Assembly (NCBI RefSeq): GCF_020382885.2
Contig: NC_058504.1
Location: 5,074,519-5,138,518, forward strand
Length of the DNA stretch: 64,000 nt
Source: Scatophagus argus
Taxonomy: Eukaryota > Chordata > Actinopteri > Scatophagidae
Direction of reading: 5' to 3'
The position numbers were made by a program, and so were the translations under genes. Each line of letters opens with the position of its first letter. Positions within the stretch are counted from its first letter, which is position 1. Below are positions 10,561 to 38,993 of the stretch, piece after piece. A model generated the notes under the pieces. It saw nothing but the letters and a program-made list of their open reading frames with translations. It made no database searches and was not told the origin of the DNA.

Positions 10561-12955
10561 TGCCAGATCCTCTAGTAGTGTTAATACTAAATGGCCGGTA
10601 TACTCACCTTTACTGTCATAAATTATTTTACAACTATTGTAATTTTTTTTTTTAAAAAGTATTTTATGAAACACCATTTTTTTGTTTGTTTCATTTCTAG
10701 TGTGTATTAAAAGTCGACTTAAGCCATGAACCTGTAATTTCAAACTTCACACATGGGTTATAAAGCGTTGAATTTGTGGCAAATCTATTGATTCTCACCA
10801 AAAGGCCAATGGGAAGGGTATGTTGCCACAAAGTGAAGCAAGGCCGGCTCCAGCTTAGACACTCTGTCCCTGTTAAGACAAGTTAATCGGGTTAAAGGGT
10901 TTAATACGCACCAGTACATGTGCTTACCTATGGTGTGCAGCAGGTATTTGTAGCTATTTGAAAAGGAGTATATATGACTGGAGGTTTACTTCCATGGCCC
11001 ATGAATTTCATTGTCACTAATGATGAATGAACTTTCAAAACAAATAAGAAAGCCAAATTCTAAATGGCTGATAAAAATGGATAGCTTGAATGTTTGTTTT
11101 AGAAGTTGTACACCCATGTCGGAAAAAAAAACAAGTGACTTCACAATTACGATCTATTTTTTTTTTTAAACTAGTTTTTAAGACTTTATAGCCACATAAT
11201 TATTCTTAATTGTCAAAGTGTCATATTGCATACTTAGTTAGCAACCTCACTGTTAGGTTGCCATCTGTACCCTCATTTCTTTCCACTATGATCAACAATA
11301 AAGCTTTAAAGTAATACAGCATTTAAATGGAAGGTGTCTGACACCACAATGGTATGAAAAGACAATGACCTTCGTTTGTCTTGTCTTTTCGTCTTCAGGC
11401 CTGCAAGATAATCCCTGGTACTGTGACTGTAAAATCTCCAAGCTGATTGAGATTTCTAAAATGGCTGACACCCCAGTGGTTTTGATGGACCTATTCCTGA
11501 CCTGCAGTGGGCCCGAGAATCTGGCTGGTGTCCTTTTTCAACGTGCTGAACTTGACAATTGTGTAAAACCATCAGTCATGACTTCAGCAACCAAGATCAC
11601 ATCCCCTTTGGGCAGCAATGTTCTTCTGCGATGTGACGCCACAGGGTTCCCAACACCAACTCTTTACTGGGCTAAGTCAGACGGCTCCCTGGTCAACAAC
11701 ACAGGTATAATATGGAGGCATTTTGAAGTAAAAGCTTTTAAGAAAGTATAAAAAATATTGTCTTCAAAATCAATGAGACTTATACATTTAGTATAAAAAT
11801 TAAGATGTGCAGCACTAGTGCCACAATGATCATAACCCATTTGAAAACACTCAAAAGCATCCCAGGACTTGGTGAGACTTAATTTATGTTGACTTTGTGT
11901 TCTTATTCCACTCTATAGTCCAGGAATCACCTGGGGAGGGCATCAGATGGTCCATCATGAGCTTGCATGGAATTTTGTACAAAGACGCTGGGAACTACAG
12001 CTGCAAAGCAAAGAATGTTGCTGGCAATGCAGAAGCCACAATTTCTCTCTCGGTTGCCGGTACCATCAGTACAACCATTCCTCCATCCCTTCCTCCAAGT
12101 ATTGAAACTGGTCCAACCAGCCAAGACACAACATTTACTTCCCCAACAGACATTCCCAACTCACCCTCCATCACACCAACAGCTCTCTCTAAAACATCAA
12201 CAACACTCTTAGCTGTCCCTAAGAAGCCAAAAACTACCCCCAGCACCAGTATACAGAAAGGCTCACCCAAACAAGGAAAAATTCAGCAAGGAAGTAATGG
12301 AAGAAAGCTTGCAGCAGATGAAAAGAGTAAGAAAACTGATGCATCAAAGTCTGTTAAAGACCTTAAGATTGTAGAAGAAACATCAGACACTGCTGTTTTG
12401 CTCTGGACAGCCGATGGGTTACCAAGTGATGCTCCCCTCACAGTTGTATATTCACCCTATGGTGAGGATGACATCAAAAGGACGGTGGAGACTAATGCTG
12501 GCAGTGGAAAAGTGTTGCTAGAAGGTCTATCATCTGGAATGAGGTATTCTGTTTGCCTCGTAGCAAAAAGTGGTGCTGCTGGAAAAGATCCTTGCATTGA
12601 CTTCTATACACTGGACAATGTAGAGGATGGTGGGCAGAACCAGCTTTTCATGATCATAAGCAGCATTGCCTGTGCACTGGTTTTGCCTCTTATTGCATTG
12701 TTGCTCTACAAGATTGTTGCTCTGTACTGCAAAGGACGCAACTCAAGTCTGGATGAAGAAGAGCTTGAAAAAGAGAGCTATGTCAAGTTTGAGACAATTT
12801 CAATGAAACAAAGGACCTTGAACTCTCACCCGACAGAGCTTTGGGCTAGGAGACAGACTCAAGAATCAGAGCGAATGCTCCTGTGTTCCAGATCAAGCAT
12901 AGATTCCCAGATGACTTATAAGAGTGACAGTTCCCGGTCTGAGTATCTCTGCTGA
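6903..12955 (+). CDS. lrit3: lrit3, leucine-rich repeat, Ig-like and transmembrane domain protein 3
   Basis: Exons 6903-7018, 8672-9138, 11399-11704 and 11919-12955 give 1926 nt, 641 residues; all phases fit. In order: signal peptide (about 1-19), LRRNT with CPSQCTC at 21-27, leucine-rich repeats about 60-180, LRRCT starting NPWYCDC, Ig domain with LLRCDATGFP and YSCKAKN, a Ser/Thr/Pro linker, FN3-like domain about 435-525, one membrane span about 539-563, and a cytoplasmic tail. Known role of the family: LRIT3 sits on retinal ON-bipolar dendrites and at cone synapses and is needed to localise TRPM1 with nyctalopin; human mutations cause stationary night blindness. Remembered human LRIT3 is about 679 residues, with the difference in the low-complexity linker. 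lrit3a versus lrit3b cannot be decided here. Confidence 0.93.
7860..8300 (+). repeat. LINE 3' tail running into (TCTA)n microsatellite
   Basis: The stretch ending acttccctcgggatccataa at 8219-8238 is the standard 3' end of fish non-LTR elements (tccctcgggatcaataaagta). It runs directly into a TCTA/TCTG tetranucleotide array at 8241-8299. There is no reading frame, so it is a 5'-truncated copy in lrit3 intron 1. The left limit is uncertain. Confidence 0.65.
8672..9138 (+). CDS. lrit3: lrit3 exon 2: leucine-rich repeats
   Basis: Begins SVLCNDPDMSDIPVNVP after a ctcag acceptor. It carries successive LxxLxLxxN repeats (for example LDLHNNKLTNVP and LDLSSNKLTTLP). Donor gtaagg in phase 1. Confidence 0.95.
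9139..11398 (+). other. lrit3 intron 2
   Basis: 2.3 kb intron. It holds a perfect (CA)23 at 10511-10556, a self-complementary gctatatatatatatagc near 9923, and TTTA and T runs near 10220 and 11155. No exon was seen. Confidence 0.7.
10511..10556. repeat. (CA)23 microsatellite
   Basis: Uninterrupted CA dinucleotide array in lrit3 intron 2. Confidence 0.97.
11399..11704 (+). CDS. lrit3: lrit3 exon 3: LRRCT and start of Ig
   Basis: GLQDNPWYCDCKISKLIEI opens the cysteine-rich LRR cap. The Ig domain starts after KPSVMTSATKI with the first Ig cysteine in LLRCDATGFPTP. Donor gtataa in phase 1. Confidence 0.94.
11919..12955 (+). CDS. lrit3: lrit3 exon 4: Ig end, FN3, membrane span, tail
   Basis: Starts VQESPGEGIRWSIMSL, with the second Ig cysteine in GNYSCKAKNVAG. 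A Thr/Pro/Ser linker, FN3-like strand sequence VLLWTADG and the span IISSIACALVLPLIALLL follow. The tail ends SSRSEYLC and stop TGA. Confidence 0.95.
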
Positions 12956-13675
12956 CACCATGGATGCCAGGAACCCATGGCAAATGCCTAAACACCATGA
13001 CAGTAACTTACAATGAGAATTACTCTTTATATGCCTTTTATGACACTGATAAATTAAGTATGAATTCATTTATAAATCTTTATAAATGCATATTTAATGT
13101 TTCCATATCAGTGGGGCTGTAAGGAAATGGTATGCTGTTTTCAATGATGTAACACATTTATTGTGCATTTTCCATCAACTAATAATTTATAAAGATTTAT
13201 ATAATGATTTAGAAAAGTGTGGTTAATGTGAAAACATTACCGAGAGTTTGTTAGGTTGTTCAAAAGAAAGAAAAACAAACAGAGCAGTCATTGACCGATA
13301 TTTTCATTCATGTCCTTATTCATTTTAGAGCCTTATATTTGATAAAGAAGTTTGAGTAGTTGCCACTACAGCATGGTACCTTTGTTGGACTGTGTGTGGT
13401 GTTTAATGTTATACCCAATGCCAAAGTTTAAGTGTCACATATGAATATTATGTTGTGTCAAAGAGGACCCATTATCGATTTCCCACCACACTTACAACAT
13501 CAGTGTTGCTTTAAGAATCAAGCTGTTTGTTGCCTTAACGGACAAGAAAGTACTGTCAGTGTGTTTGATAGAATATGGGACTGATAAACATTGCCTGTTT
13601 CTATGACTTTGTATATTTGTCTATAAATGGAGTTGTGCATTTGTTTGTAATAAATTGAATTGTTGAATTTTATTT
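12956..13675 (+). other. lrit3: lrit3 3' UTR
   Basis: AT-rich non-coding sequence ending in AATAAA at 13649-13654 with a T/G-rich downstream element. The 3' end is inferred from the hexamer. Confidence 0.65.
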
Positions 13676-15683
13676 TATTTGTTTGTTGTGTACTTGTGTT
13701 ATTTGAGTGGAAAAGGCACACAAACAAACTGTGTTTACTTAAGACGGTTTCACAAAGTGTTCCTGAGACCATGTAGTAATATCCTTTATACAGTCATGTG
13801 TTTCACAAAGTGGTGAACATCACCCCATCCTTATTTGAAAAAGCTTATATTTACTAGGGACTGTGTGTGGTGTTTAATGGCATGATTAGCCAACTAGTTA
13901 TGTAAATGTTGCTACACTCATACACATACATACACACATACTATGCTGGTCTACTCTTATAATATTACAATATAAGTAGGAACTTTCACTCAGGGGACGG
14001 GCAGGCATTGCTGAACGAAGGAGTACAAATAGTTTTTGAGCTCTACTCTGGGCGAACACTGCGTTGCTGAAATGCTTGTTTGCGTGGACGTTTATGGACA
14101 ATCGTTAGAGATTCTTGCATGCAATACGCACAAGGACATTAAATGTGAGAAATAAATTCCATCAAATACAACAAGCAGAAACTGGGCTCTAGTGCAACCA
14201 TGTCAGTTATTGGCCTGTATGCAGTATGTCAGTGTAAGTAACTGTTGGGTTAGCCACCACACAATACATTTAAATTACACGTTGACATAATTTGCACTGA
14301 AAATTCTGTTCCATATAGTCAAACATTGCTTTATAAAAAACAGCCACCCACCTTTTCATTGTTGTATCATACATCTCAAGTTGACCTTTGACCATTTCGA
14401 TATAAAAATGTTATCACGTCATAATTTTATCCTATCTGACATTTGTGTGAAAGTTCATTGTAAATTTTTCTTTGGTTCTTTCTGAATATTTATAGCATGA
14501 GGAATCTTTCAATTGCATCAAAAACGCATACATTTTCCATTTTTCAAAGAATATTAAATAATGTCAGATGACAAAAACCCCACCACCCTCTCTGGCACCA
14601 TAAAAGTCTGTATGGATCTAAATGTTACACAAAAACACACACAAATACATATAGTAGTGCCCTCTATGTGCTATCATAGGGCCCTGAAAAAAATAAATAA
14701 AATTATCTATTATGACTCAAACTACTTCATGGTGAAGTAAAATATAGAGGTTGCTACTGGTAAAAGTACGATGATTAAAGCAATTTCTAAATAGAAGTGG
14801 ACAGGTACAAACAAATATCACATGTGCTCTCAATAATGAACAAGAGCAGACATGTTCATCCAGAAAATCAATGGGTCATGGCTGTCACGCTCTCAGAACA
14901 TCTGAACAGGTGTTGCCATGAGTCTTGATAAGATACAAGTGGCCCTGGAAAATTGTTCCCATGGATACTTCTGTGCCACCAGCTGTACGAGCCTGCAGCA
15001 GTAATCTCTAATGCTAGCAGTGCTGTTGACATGGCAACAGCCAAGCGGTTTGAACAAACAAAATGAATGGCTGGTGGACTGCAGTGGGTTGGGTTGTGGA
15101 CTATGTGTACTGTATATGATAGAACTATGAATGGATAGACATGAAGCAACATGGAAAGATAGATGGAAGGATTAACAGCTAGGCGGACAGCTCTCAGAAG
15201 CACTAGGAAAAATGAGAGACGTACACAACAACAGTGATATAGATAGATAAAACAGATTTTTATTTCTGTATTTATGAAACAGGTGCCATTGGGCTGTGGC
15301 CGACTGGCAGTGATATACTTCACTGATCCAGAAGCTTTACAGTTGCATCACAAATCCTGCTGCAACAGGGACTTGGTGCCACTTTAGCACACCAGTGGAA
15401 AATTGGCCACATGCAAGTACTGACAGAATACATCACAAAGCTAGAAAAGACATTGCTCAAAGCTTGTTGCAGTTGATGGACCATTTTCAACATAAGTAAA
15501 TGAGTATAACGAGGTAATTCAATAATAATTTAGGCAGCAGAAAATGTTAGAATGGTTGATAATTTAATAGCTACAAAATATCAGCACAACATTATTTAAA
15601 TCAGGAGGTACACGGGCTCAAATGCTTGGTATCGTAACTGCTTGAAAGCAACTCACTCATAGCTGGCATGAAGAACTGAAACA
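13676..15683. other. intergenic lrit3-egf, left part
   Basis: No gene was found. A 22-bp exact direct repeat (ggactgtgtgtggtgtttaa plus tg) occurs at 13387-13408 in the lrit3 3' UTR and again at 13858-13879. Otherwise unremarkable AT-rich sequence. Confidence 0.5.
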
Positions 15684-16337
15684 ACACTATATAGACAAAA
15701 GTATACCAGACCATTACACCAACAGGGACTTTAATGACATTGCATTCTAAATAGCATTCTAAAAAGCTAGAACGGCTTCCACTCTTCTGAGAAGGCTTTC
15801 CACAAAATTTCAGAGCATGTCTGTGGGAAATTTTTTTCCATTGATGCAGTAGAGAATTTGTGAGGTTGGGCACTCAAGCTCACAATCTTCGTTCCAGTTC
15901 ATCCCAAAGGTGTTGGATGGGGTTGAGGTCAGGGCTCTGTGTGGGCCAGTCAAGTTCTTCCACACCAAACTCATCCAACCATGTCTTTATGGAGCTTTGC
16001 TTTGTGCACTGGGGCACAGTCATGCTGGAGTAGAAAAGGGCCTTCATGTCTCCTATCTTTATTAAGTTTATCCTATTTTTTATACTCTGCACTTTTCTCC
16101 TTTCTTGGTCGGGAATACTGCATGTGCAATGTCTGTAAAAACAAGAATTTCCCTCCAGGGACAAATAAAGGAATTTCTGATTCTGATTCTGATTCTGAAA
16201 CTGTTGCCACACAGTTTGAAGAATAGCGTTGTCCAAAATATCTTGATATGCTGAAGCTTTTAGATTTCCCTTCACTGGAAGTAAAGGGCCAAGTCTCAAT
16301 ATAGTCCCATCCCAATACTTTTGTCTAAATAGTGTAT
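15684..16337 (-). mobile_element. Tc1/mariner fossil, internally deleted, with nested LINE tail
   Basis: Terminal inverted repeats: acactatatagacaaaagta at 15685-15704 and, inverted, acactatttagacaaaagta near 16317-16337. On the minus strand a transposase C-terminal piece reads through 16040-15890: MTVPQCTK, TWLDEFGVEELDWPTQSPDL, then NPIQHLWDELERRL. In DD34E transposases that last motif is NPIEHLW, where E is catalytic; here it is Q. Most of the catalytic core is missing, and 16046-16197 is a foreign insertion. Not mobile. Confidence 0.8.
16046..16197 (+). mobile_element. LINE 3' end with (TTCTGA)n tail, inserted in the Tc1 fossil
   Basis: gaatttccctccagggacaa, then ataaaggaatt and a TCTGAT repeat tail, is a typical 3' end of an L2-like fish LINE. 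Flanking Tc1 sequence (ggccttc | aaactgttgcc) is continuous across it, so it landed after the Tc1 copy did. Confidence 0.65.
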
Positions 16338-17578
16338 TTGTCTTACAAAAGCAATGAATAAAGTAGTATTTAATGCAGCAGCAGCTTTTGGTATCCTAGA
16401 TACAATCTACCTGATGATTCATGGCCATATGTGTCTGTCATTCAGCATTCACTAGTCACATAAAAAGTCAGACTTATAGACATTAACATTTTCATTGTTA
16501 TCTGCCCGGGGTGAAACCGTGGGAAAAGGTTAGTGCACTTAAGACTGCTAACATTAGTCAGAGACAAGGCAACTGCTTGCCGTGTAACTCTTCTTTGGGT
16601 CCTCTACAAGATTACTGGTGACGTTGTTACTGACAATATCCTAGTCATGGAGGGCAATGAATAGAGGTTTTGGTTCATGGAGTCTGTTAGTTGTTCTCCT
16701 GGGTGAAACAATTTAGGGATAATCTTCTCCACTCCTCCTCCGATCTTTATAAATTACTCATTCTACAGATTCCCCCCGGAAGCCAGATGAACTTCAACAG
16801 GAGACAGTCTGACGCACTGACTGCTCATTCAAACACAAGATACCAAACAGAATGTCTACTGTGTGTGTGGCATATGTAAATTACATTTGTAGCATATGTC
16901 ATTTGTGAATGTTGTTATAGTTTGAAAAAGGGCACCAAAGGTCAAATTTGATCTACTATGAATAAATAAATATTTCAGGCTTGTACTCAGTCAAATAGAC
17001 TAATATGCAATGTCCATCCTTCAGTTTTATGTCCCAGACACAAAAACTCTTAGACACATTCATCCACCTTCAGTGAAGACATGGGTCAAGGGGTGGAGTA
17101 AGAGTAGGATGTTGTTGTTTTGTGGGACCTTTCTCCAGCCCAGCCTCATTTCTTGCATAGTCCACATTCTGCTTGAGACACTCACTGCAGCTTAAAGAAG
17201 ATCTTGCTCCAGTACTGGACTAGCATGTGCAAAATTTACCACGGGGGTGTCAGGAATTTCAATCTTTGCTTCCAAAACAGACTGGCAGCCTGGGGGCCAA
17301 AGTGGGGATTTTTTTCTCTTTTCTTTTCTTTTTTTTGGGGGGTTGACCACTGCAGTTTTATGCTGTTCCTCCTGAGCACTTCATCTTTTCATTGGGGTAC
17401 ATCTCTCTTTGGTGTAATACCTTCCGGTATGTAAAGATCCACTGCCTTACACAAGGATGCCAACAGTCCACAGCCAAACTTTGCTTGATTTTGGTAAATT
17501 CTTGTGTGCCAGTTCTTATAGTGGGAATGCTTGAGAAAAAGTGAACAAGTGCAGCTCCCAAGGCAGGGACGGAGGATT
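16338..17578. other. egf upstream region
   Basis: Non-coding; should contain the egf promoter and 5' UTR. There is a T-rich tract at 17309-17335. No convincing TATA box is seen at the expected distance and no CpG island. Confidence 0.4.
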
Positions 17579-34081
<16,503 letters not shown>

Positions 34082-35930
34082 TTTACCATAGAGACTGACA
34101 CAACTGCAAAGTTAAATGCACACTCTCTAACATCTGGCTGACGTACAAATTTCAAGTTCATAGTTTCATTCCAAAATGAAATACCTCACTGAAGCCGTTA
34201 CCTAGCTAAATATTTTTTGTGGCATTTATTAAATTAGCAAATATCTGGTTTTCTACTCTCAACTGTAGGTTTATATTAGACATACTTTATTTGTGCCAGA
34301 CTAGCTCATAAAATCTATTCTAAACACAGTATCTGGTGGCATTGCCTAGAATGAAGTGGTACACAAAAAATGATGCTGCACCACAAGTAAAAGGAAACTA
34401 ACTATAGCTAACACTCAGCTAGTTAACGGAGTGTTATCACCTTACAACAATATTTTATAACAATATTTTATATCAGTATAATATATCATAAGTCCTAGGG
34501 CCTTGATTCACATTTTATTTTCAAGTCAAACATCTGACTAATATTCAACAATAGCTTAAATATCAGAGAGCGCACATTGCCATCAGCTTAAAATAATTGA
34601 ACGTGCCGATGAAAAGTGCACTATGTGCATCTGCCTGATAACATTTAGCCAAGGACGGCTAGAACATCAGTACTTTAACTCAACTAACCTGGCAATGGTG
34701 GTCCTGTCAACAAAATATGTATTTATTTTTATACAAATATGTAGGTATGTTTCCTTATGCCAAAGCTCTACTTAGAACGATGCTCTTAGAAATAAGATGA
34801 GTGACAACTGAACTGGATACGTGCCTGAAATGGACTGAACCAGAATACTTTATTGATCCCTGGGGGAAACTGGGCGTTTGGTTTGGAAAGGGAAGGTATC
34901 TAGCAATTGACATCTATCCAGTATCCAGTTTCTATCCAGTTTCTGCAGTAGGAGTCTTTATATCACAATGAGTAACACACTTGTAATATTTAATTGGAGA
35001 GCACAGGGAACATACAGTATTTTTAGTCACACTGCATTCAGCTCTTATGCATTATTTTCAGCACACCAGTACTACAACTGGAATCAGGAACTTGCAAAAT
35101 GTAGCTTGTTTTCATTTGTTTTCATTCATCGATAAAATTAAACTCACAAAAACGTGTAGTTTCTATTTGTAAATATTTATCTGTCTGTCAGTTTGCCTAT
35201 CTAATATATTTATTTTACAGTTTTTCATTGCATTCAATCACCTTTGCAAAACACACTTCTAATGATTTTCTTAGAACAGAAAGATTATTTTGGTCATTCA
35301 CAGCCCATCACACTTCTTCTCCTCTTCTGCCCTCGCTTCATTGATGATGCTTTTCTATCCTTCACCAAATCCAACGGTCTAGTGATGTTGGTACCAATGC
35401 TGCCACCCTCCACCACCACCACCCCATCTGTCCATTTCTATTTCTGTCTCCGTCAGTGACTCCCTCTCAAGGTTGACTGGGGATTGTTAATAGAAGGACT
35501 CGCAGCCTCTTTGTTTCGAGGCACTGGCAGAAAAACAAAGCACTTTAAGTCAAAAACCATCAGGGGCCACATCGATATTGATTTTCCTGGCAAGGCACAC
35601 TTATCTATATATTGGCCTCCATTAGGGCTAACAGATAGGTTAGGGCACCACTCTAAGCAGCAGGAGATCAGCCTTCAAGTTAAGATGAAATTGGGCCCAG
35701 TGTCAATTTATCTTGTATTACTTCTCAATAGGGGCAACAGGGGCAATAGAGTCACTGACACTGTAAGTAAGGAGGGCCTCAAAGGGCCTCCTTTTTATAT
35801 CATTTTTGAGGCCTTGTATCATCTTGTATCATTTTTATTCTCACTGATATAAATGAGCTGGAAGAAACACCCCTCTCTGAACCACAGCAGGTTTTCCCTG
35901 ATTAACTGGCAAATAAAGGAACATTAAAAA
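34082..35930 (+). other. egf 3' flank, probable 3' UTR
   Basis: Non-coding. The first plain AATAAA after the stop is at 35912-35917, so the 3' UTR may be as long as 1.8 kb; this is weak. At 34848-34876 ctttattgatccctgggggaaactg is a minus-strand LINE 3' tail. Near 35770 aaggagggcc and ggcctcctt form a short hairpin. Confidence 0.4.
34848..34880 (-). repeat. short LINE 3' tail
   Basis: The complement of the conserved fish non-LTR 3' end tttccccagggatcaataaa. Only the tail is visible. Confidence 0.5.
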
Positions 35931-37091
35931 ACACCAAATTAAGTAACTGGATAAATCGGAGGCAAATTTGTTAGTTTTCCCATAAAAAAGGCACAATCCC
36001 CATCCTTAACTCTGTTGAAATGGCCCAAGTGAAAGTTGATGAAACAGTTGTTTTTAGCATCCACTGGCCACAAGCTGTAGATACATGATGTGGCCTATAT
36101 TAACAGTAAGGGGGGACAGCAAGAAAAAGACAAACAAAAAAAAAAAAAAAAAACAACAACAAACACCTATTGAACATGAATCATTTAAATTAAAAAAAAA
36201 AAAAAAATCTAGATTATGTTAAAAAGATAAAGGAATGCAAGAAGTCTGGAAAACAAGTTATTTTTTCCCCCTTTTAACAATACAAAAACATACAAAAGTA
36301 ACTACAGCAATCCTATTCTCTTTCCATTAGCTAATTTTGTATTTTTTTCTGCCAGATGGGGCTAGCTTTGCTTCATCACTCACATCTCTATTCCAGCCCG
36401 GAGAACAGCTGATGAGGCCTAAAGAGAGAATTAGTCACCCACTCAAAGGCTTTGCTTTGATCCTTCAGGTCAGGATTTGGTCCCTCCAGTTCTAGAGGAG
36501 GACAGACCAACACTAGTTTGTAAGGATGCAGTACGATTTAAAAAAAAAATAATAATAATAATAATAAAAAAAAAAAGGTGGGGGGGTAGCTAATGCATAG
36601 ACTGGACATTGACACATGAGTCAGAATCTATGGGTGCACCACAGAGGATGGAAAGTACCTGGGGGATCCCAGGTAGTTTTGTCTCCTAAGGGGCAGTTGG
36701 AGGGAACGTTTGCAGCACACTGATTTAAAGTCTGATGGCTTCCCTCAAGTGGCAGGCAATCCCAATTTAATGTACAAAAATTAACATTACCTTTACAGCA
36801 AGAGAAAAAAGTCTCTCAAAGCCCAAGAGGACATATGCTTTGTTTTGTTTGTTTTGTTTTGTTTTGTCTACTGTCATATGAAAGTAAAGAAACAACATGT
36901 TCACATTTAAAAAGCTGGAAAAAGAAAAAGTTACAAGAACAGGCTTGGGTAATAAAGTTAATTTTGCATCGTCAACTGTAAACACAAAAAGAATTCAAGC
37001 ATGGGAATTATTAAAGGCACACACCAGAACAGCAGACATAAAAACCAGGAGAACAGATTTGTTTAAGCCATTTAGTTTTAAGTTTTATTCC

Positions 37092-37122
<31 letters not shown>

Positions 37123-37289
37123 TCATTTTTATGTTTGACGCTGGTCTGCCTTGGTTCCAGCAGATGGCGACATTGTTTAAGGAAATCCACTTAGTAGATG
37201 GACAACCTTGCGAAACTGATCCATATAATCTTCTGCATTAGCAGCAGCAGCAACAACTGCTATCAAAAAGATCGCCTAGTCTGTAGCTC
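35931..37289. other. intergenic egf-elovl6, part
   Basis: No gene. A-rich runs at 36137-36154 and 36193-36206, an (AAT)n/A run at 36541-36576, and a long A run at 37093-37119. Confidence 0.6.
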
Positions 37290-37424
37290 ACAGGCAAAAC
37301 CCTTTCTTGGGGGGGCCCTGTCAATCACCTGGTACAGCATGTGCCCCACATGCACAAAGCTGAGCCCTCTGCAATGGCCTGGGTTTGATTCCAGGGCCCT
37401 TTGTTGCACGTGTCCTGCCTATCT

Positions 37425-37452
<28 letters not shown>
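37290..37452 (+). repeat. tRNA-derived SINE with A tail
   Basis: A B-box-like gggtttgattccagggccct at 37381-37400, then ttgttgcacgtgtcctgcct and a run of about 28 A, match the layout of a common fish tRNA SINE. Confidence 0.65.
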
Positions 37453-37457
<5 letters not shown>

Positions 37458-37910
37458 TATCTAAACCCCCCTTGTTTTGAGAATAATTCTTCATTTCATA
37501 AAATTCTCATTCAAAATTCAAGTGCCTGCTGTGACCTGACAAACGGGTCACATCTGACAGGAGTGAAGTTGTTATGAAGGTGAGTAAGACAGCGATGACT
37601 GCATTCAATCAGTCACGTCACACTTGGATTTACATGAGGATGGAGAATGCAGAGTAAAGTAATGCACCTGCTGGCAGTGCTGCAAATGTATGTCACCACA
37701 TTACAATAGACTGCAGGCATCTATATTGAATGGAATTGCCCGGGCTTTAACCCTTTTGTGTTTTCTGTTATTATTACCATTGACACAAGAATGGAGAAGA
37801 AGGAAAAAAAAAAAGATAGTTATATTCTGACCACCGTCACAAAAAGACACTTTATAAGCTAGTCTAAATCCAGTCTTTCTGCTTTTTCAAAGAGATTCAT
37901 AAGCATGCAT

Positions 37911-37914
37911 AACA

Positions 37915-37966
<52 letters not shown>

Positions 37967-37982
37967 GAGACAGAGAGAGAGA
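37911..37982. repeat. (CA)n(GA)n compound microsatellite
   Basis: A CA run passes into GA/GACA runs and opens the purine-rich tract that follows. Confidence 0.95.
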
Positions 37983-38490
37983 TCCACTTCAGAAGAGAGA
38001 AACAAAAAGAAAACAGACAGAATTAGACAGAAGAACCAAGAAGAACAAGAAGAATGAATAAAGAACACAGAAGAAAGGAGGTTAAAGAGTGGGGAGAAAA
38101 GTAAGAGAGAAAGAAGAATTCAAAAGAAAAGGAAAGAAGACAGAACTAACAATGAATCAAGAGTGAAAAAGAACAAAGGAGGTGAACGAGTAAGGAGAGA
38201 AGTAAAAGACAGAGAGAAGGATTCAAAAGTAGACATAGAAGGAAGAACACAGTAGAACCAAGAACAAGAATGAATAAAGAACAAAGAAAGGAGGTTAAAG
38301 AGTGAGGAGAAAAGCAAGACAGACAGAAGAATTCAAAATAAGACAAAGAAGGAAGAAGAACAACAACAATGAACAATAAAGAACAAAGAAGAACACAGAC
38401 AGGAGGAAGAAAAGAGAAAGCATAAGAAGAAAGGAGGTAAGAAAGAAAAAATGAAAACACAAGATACTGAAAGAAAAAGTTGAGGAAGTT
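37983..38490. repeat. polypurine minisatellite, about 100-118 bp unit
   Basis: About 500 bases that are almost all A and G on the plus strand. A degenerate unit starts with aatgaataaagaaca-like sequence at 38053, 38151, 38269 and about 38368, and has inner landmarks ggaggttaaagagt, ggagaaaag and agaattcaaaa at matching offsets. Confidence 0.7.
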
Positions 38491-38645
38491 AAAAGAGGAC
38501 AAACCAAATCCAACTTAGCAAACAGCAGTGTTAAAATAGACAGTGGCAAACAAGTACTTAGCTTGCTGAAGTAAAGCAGTGATGTTCTGCTCCTCAGTGA
38601 AACTTACTTGAATGAGTCTGGAAGGTCCGGAAGACGTGAAACTCT

Positions 38646-38993
38646 TGAAGCTTCATGATTGGAGTGTGTGTTTGAGGCCTGTGCCTAAAATGGCAGAAAG
38701 TTAACAAACAGAGCTGCTAAATCTGGCCAGAGTGCAGCACAAACACCCACCCTCCACCAAGATTTCTCAAAACAACAGCGCTTACCTCGTATAGAGCGTT
38801 CTTCAAAAGTATTTTCAGTGATAAAGCCCAGAAGCAAGCCGGGAAAGGAGCTGTGAATAGCACCGGCACAGCCCATCGGTTTAAATAGCCCACCTTGAAA
38901 AAAAGGGCGCGTTTGTTACATCCACCAGCCAGAAGAGTATCTCATGTAGATAACAGTTGTCTGCCTGAACTAGCTTGCAGGTTGAAAAAGCTT
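38646..38993 (-). repeat. 348-bp tandem duplication, unit 1
   Basis: Starts gaagcttcatgattggagtg. Shares long exact blocks with unit 2, for example gctgctaaatctggccagag and gggcgcgtttgttacatcca. On the minus strand it has a TATA-like tatttaaa (plus 38880-38887) and, about 95 bases on, a splice-donor-like gag|gtaagc (plus 38781-38788). Confidence 0.85.

Noticed and set aside
13387..13879. A 22-bp exact direct repeat as target-site duplication of an insertion
   Set aside because: Too long for most transposon duplications and the 450 bases between contain the lrit3 polyadenylation site with no element termini.
38120..38549. Several overlapping long open frames on the minus strand rich in Leu, Phe and Ser
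   Set aside because: They are products of the polypyrimidine strand of the minisatellite, which lacks stop codons by composition.
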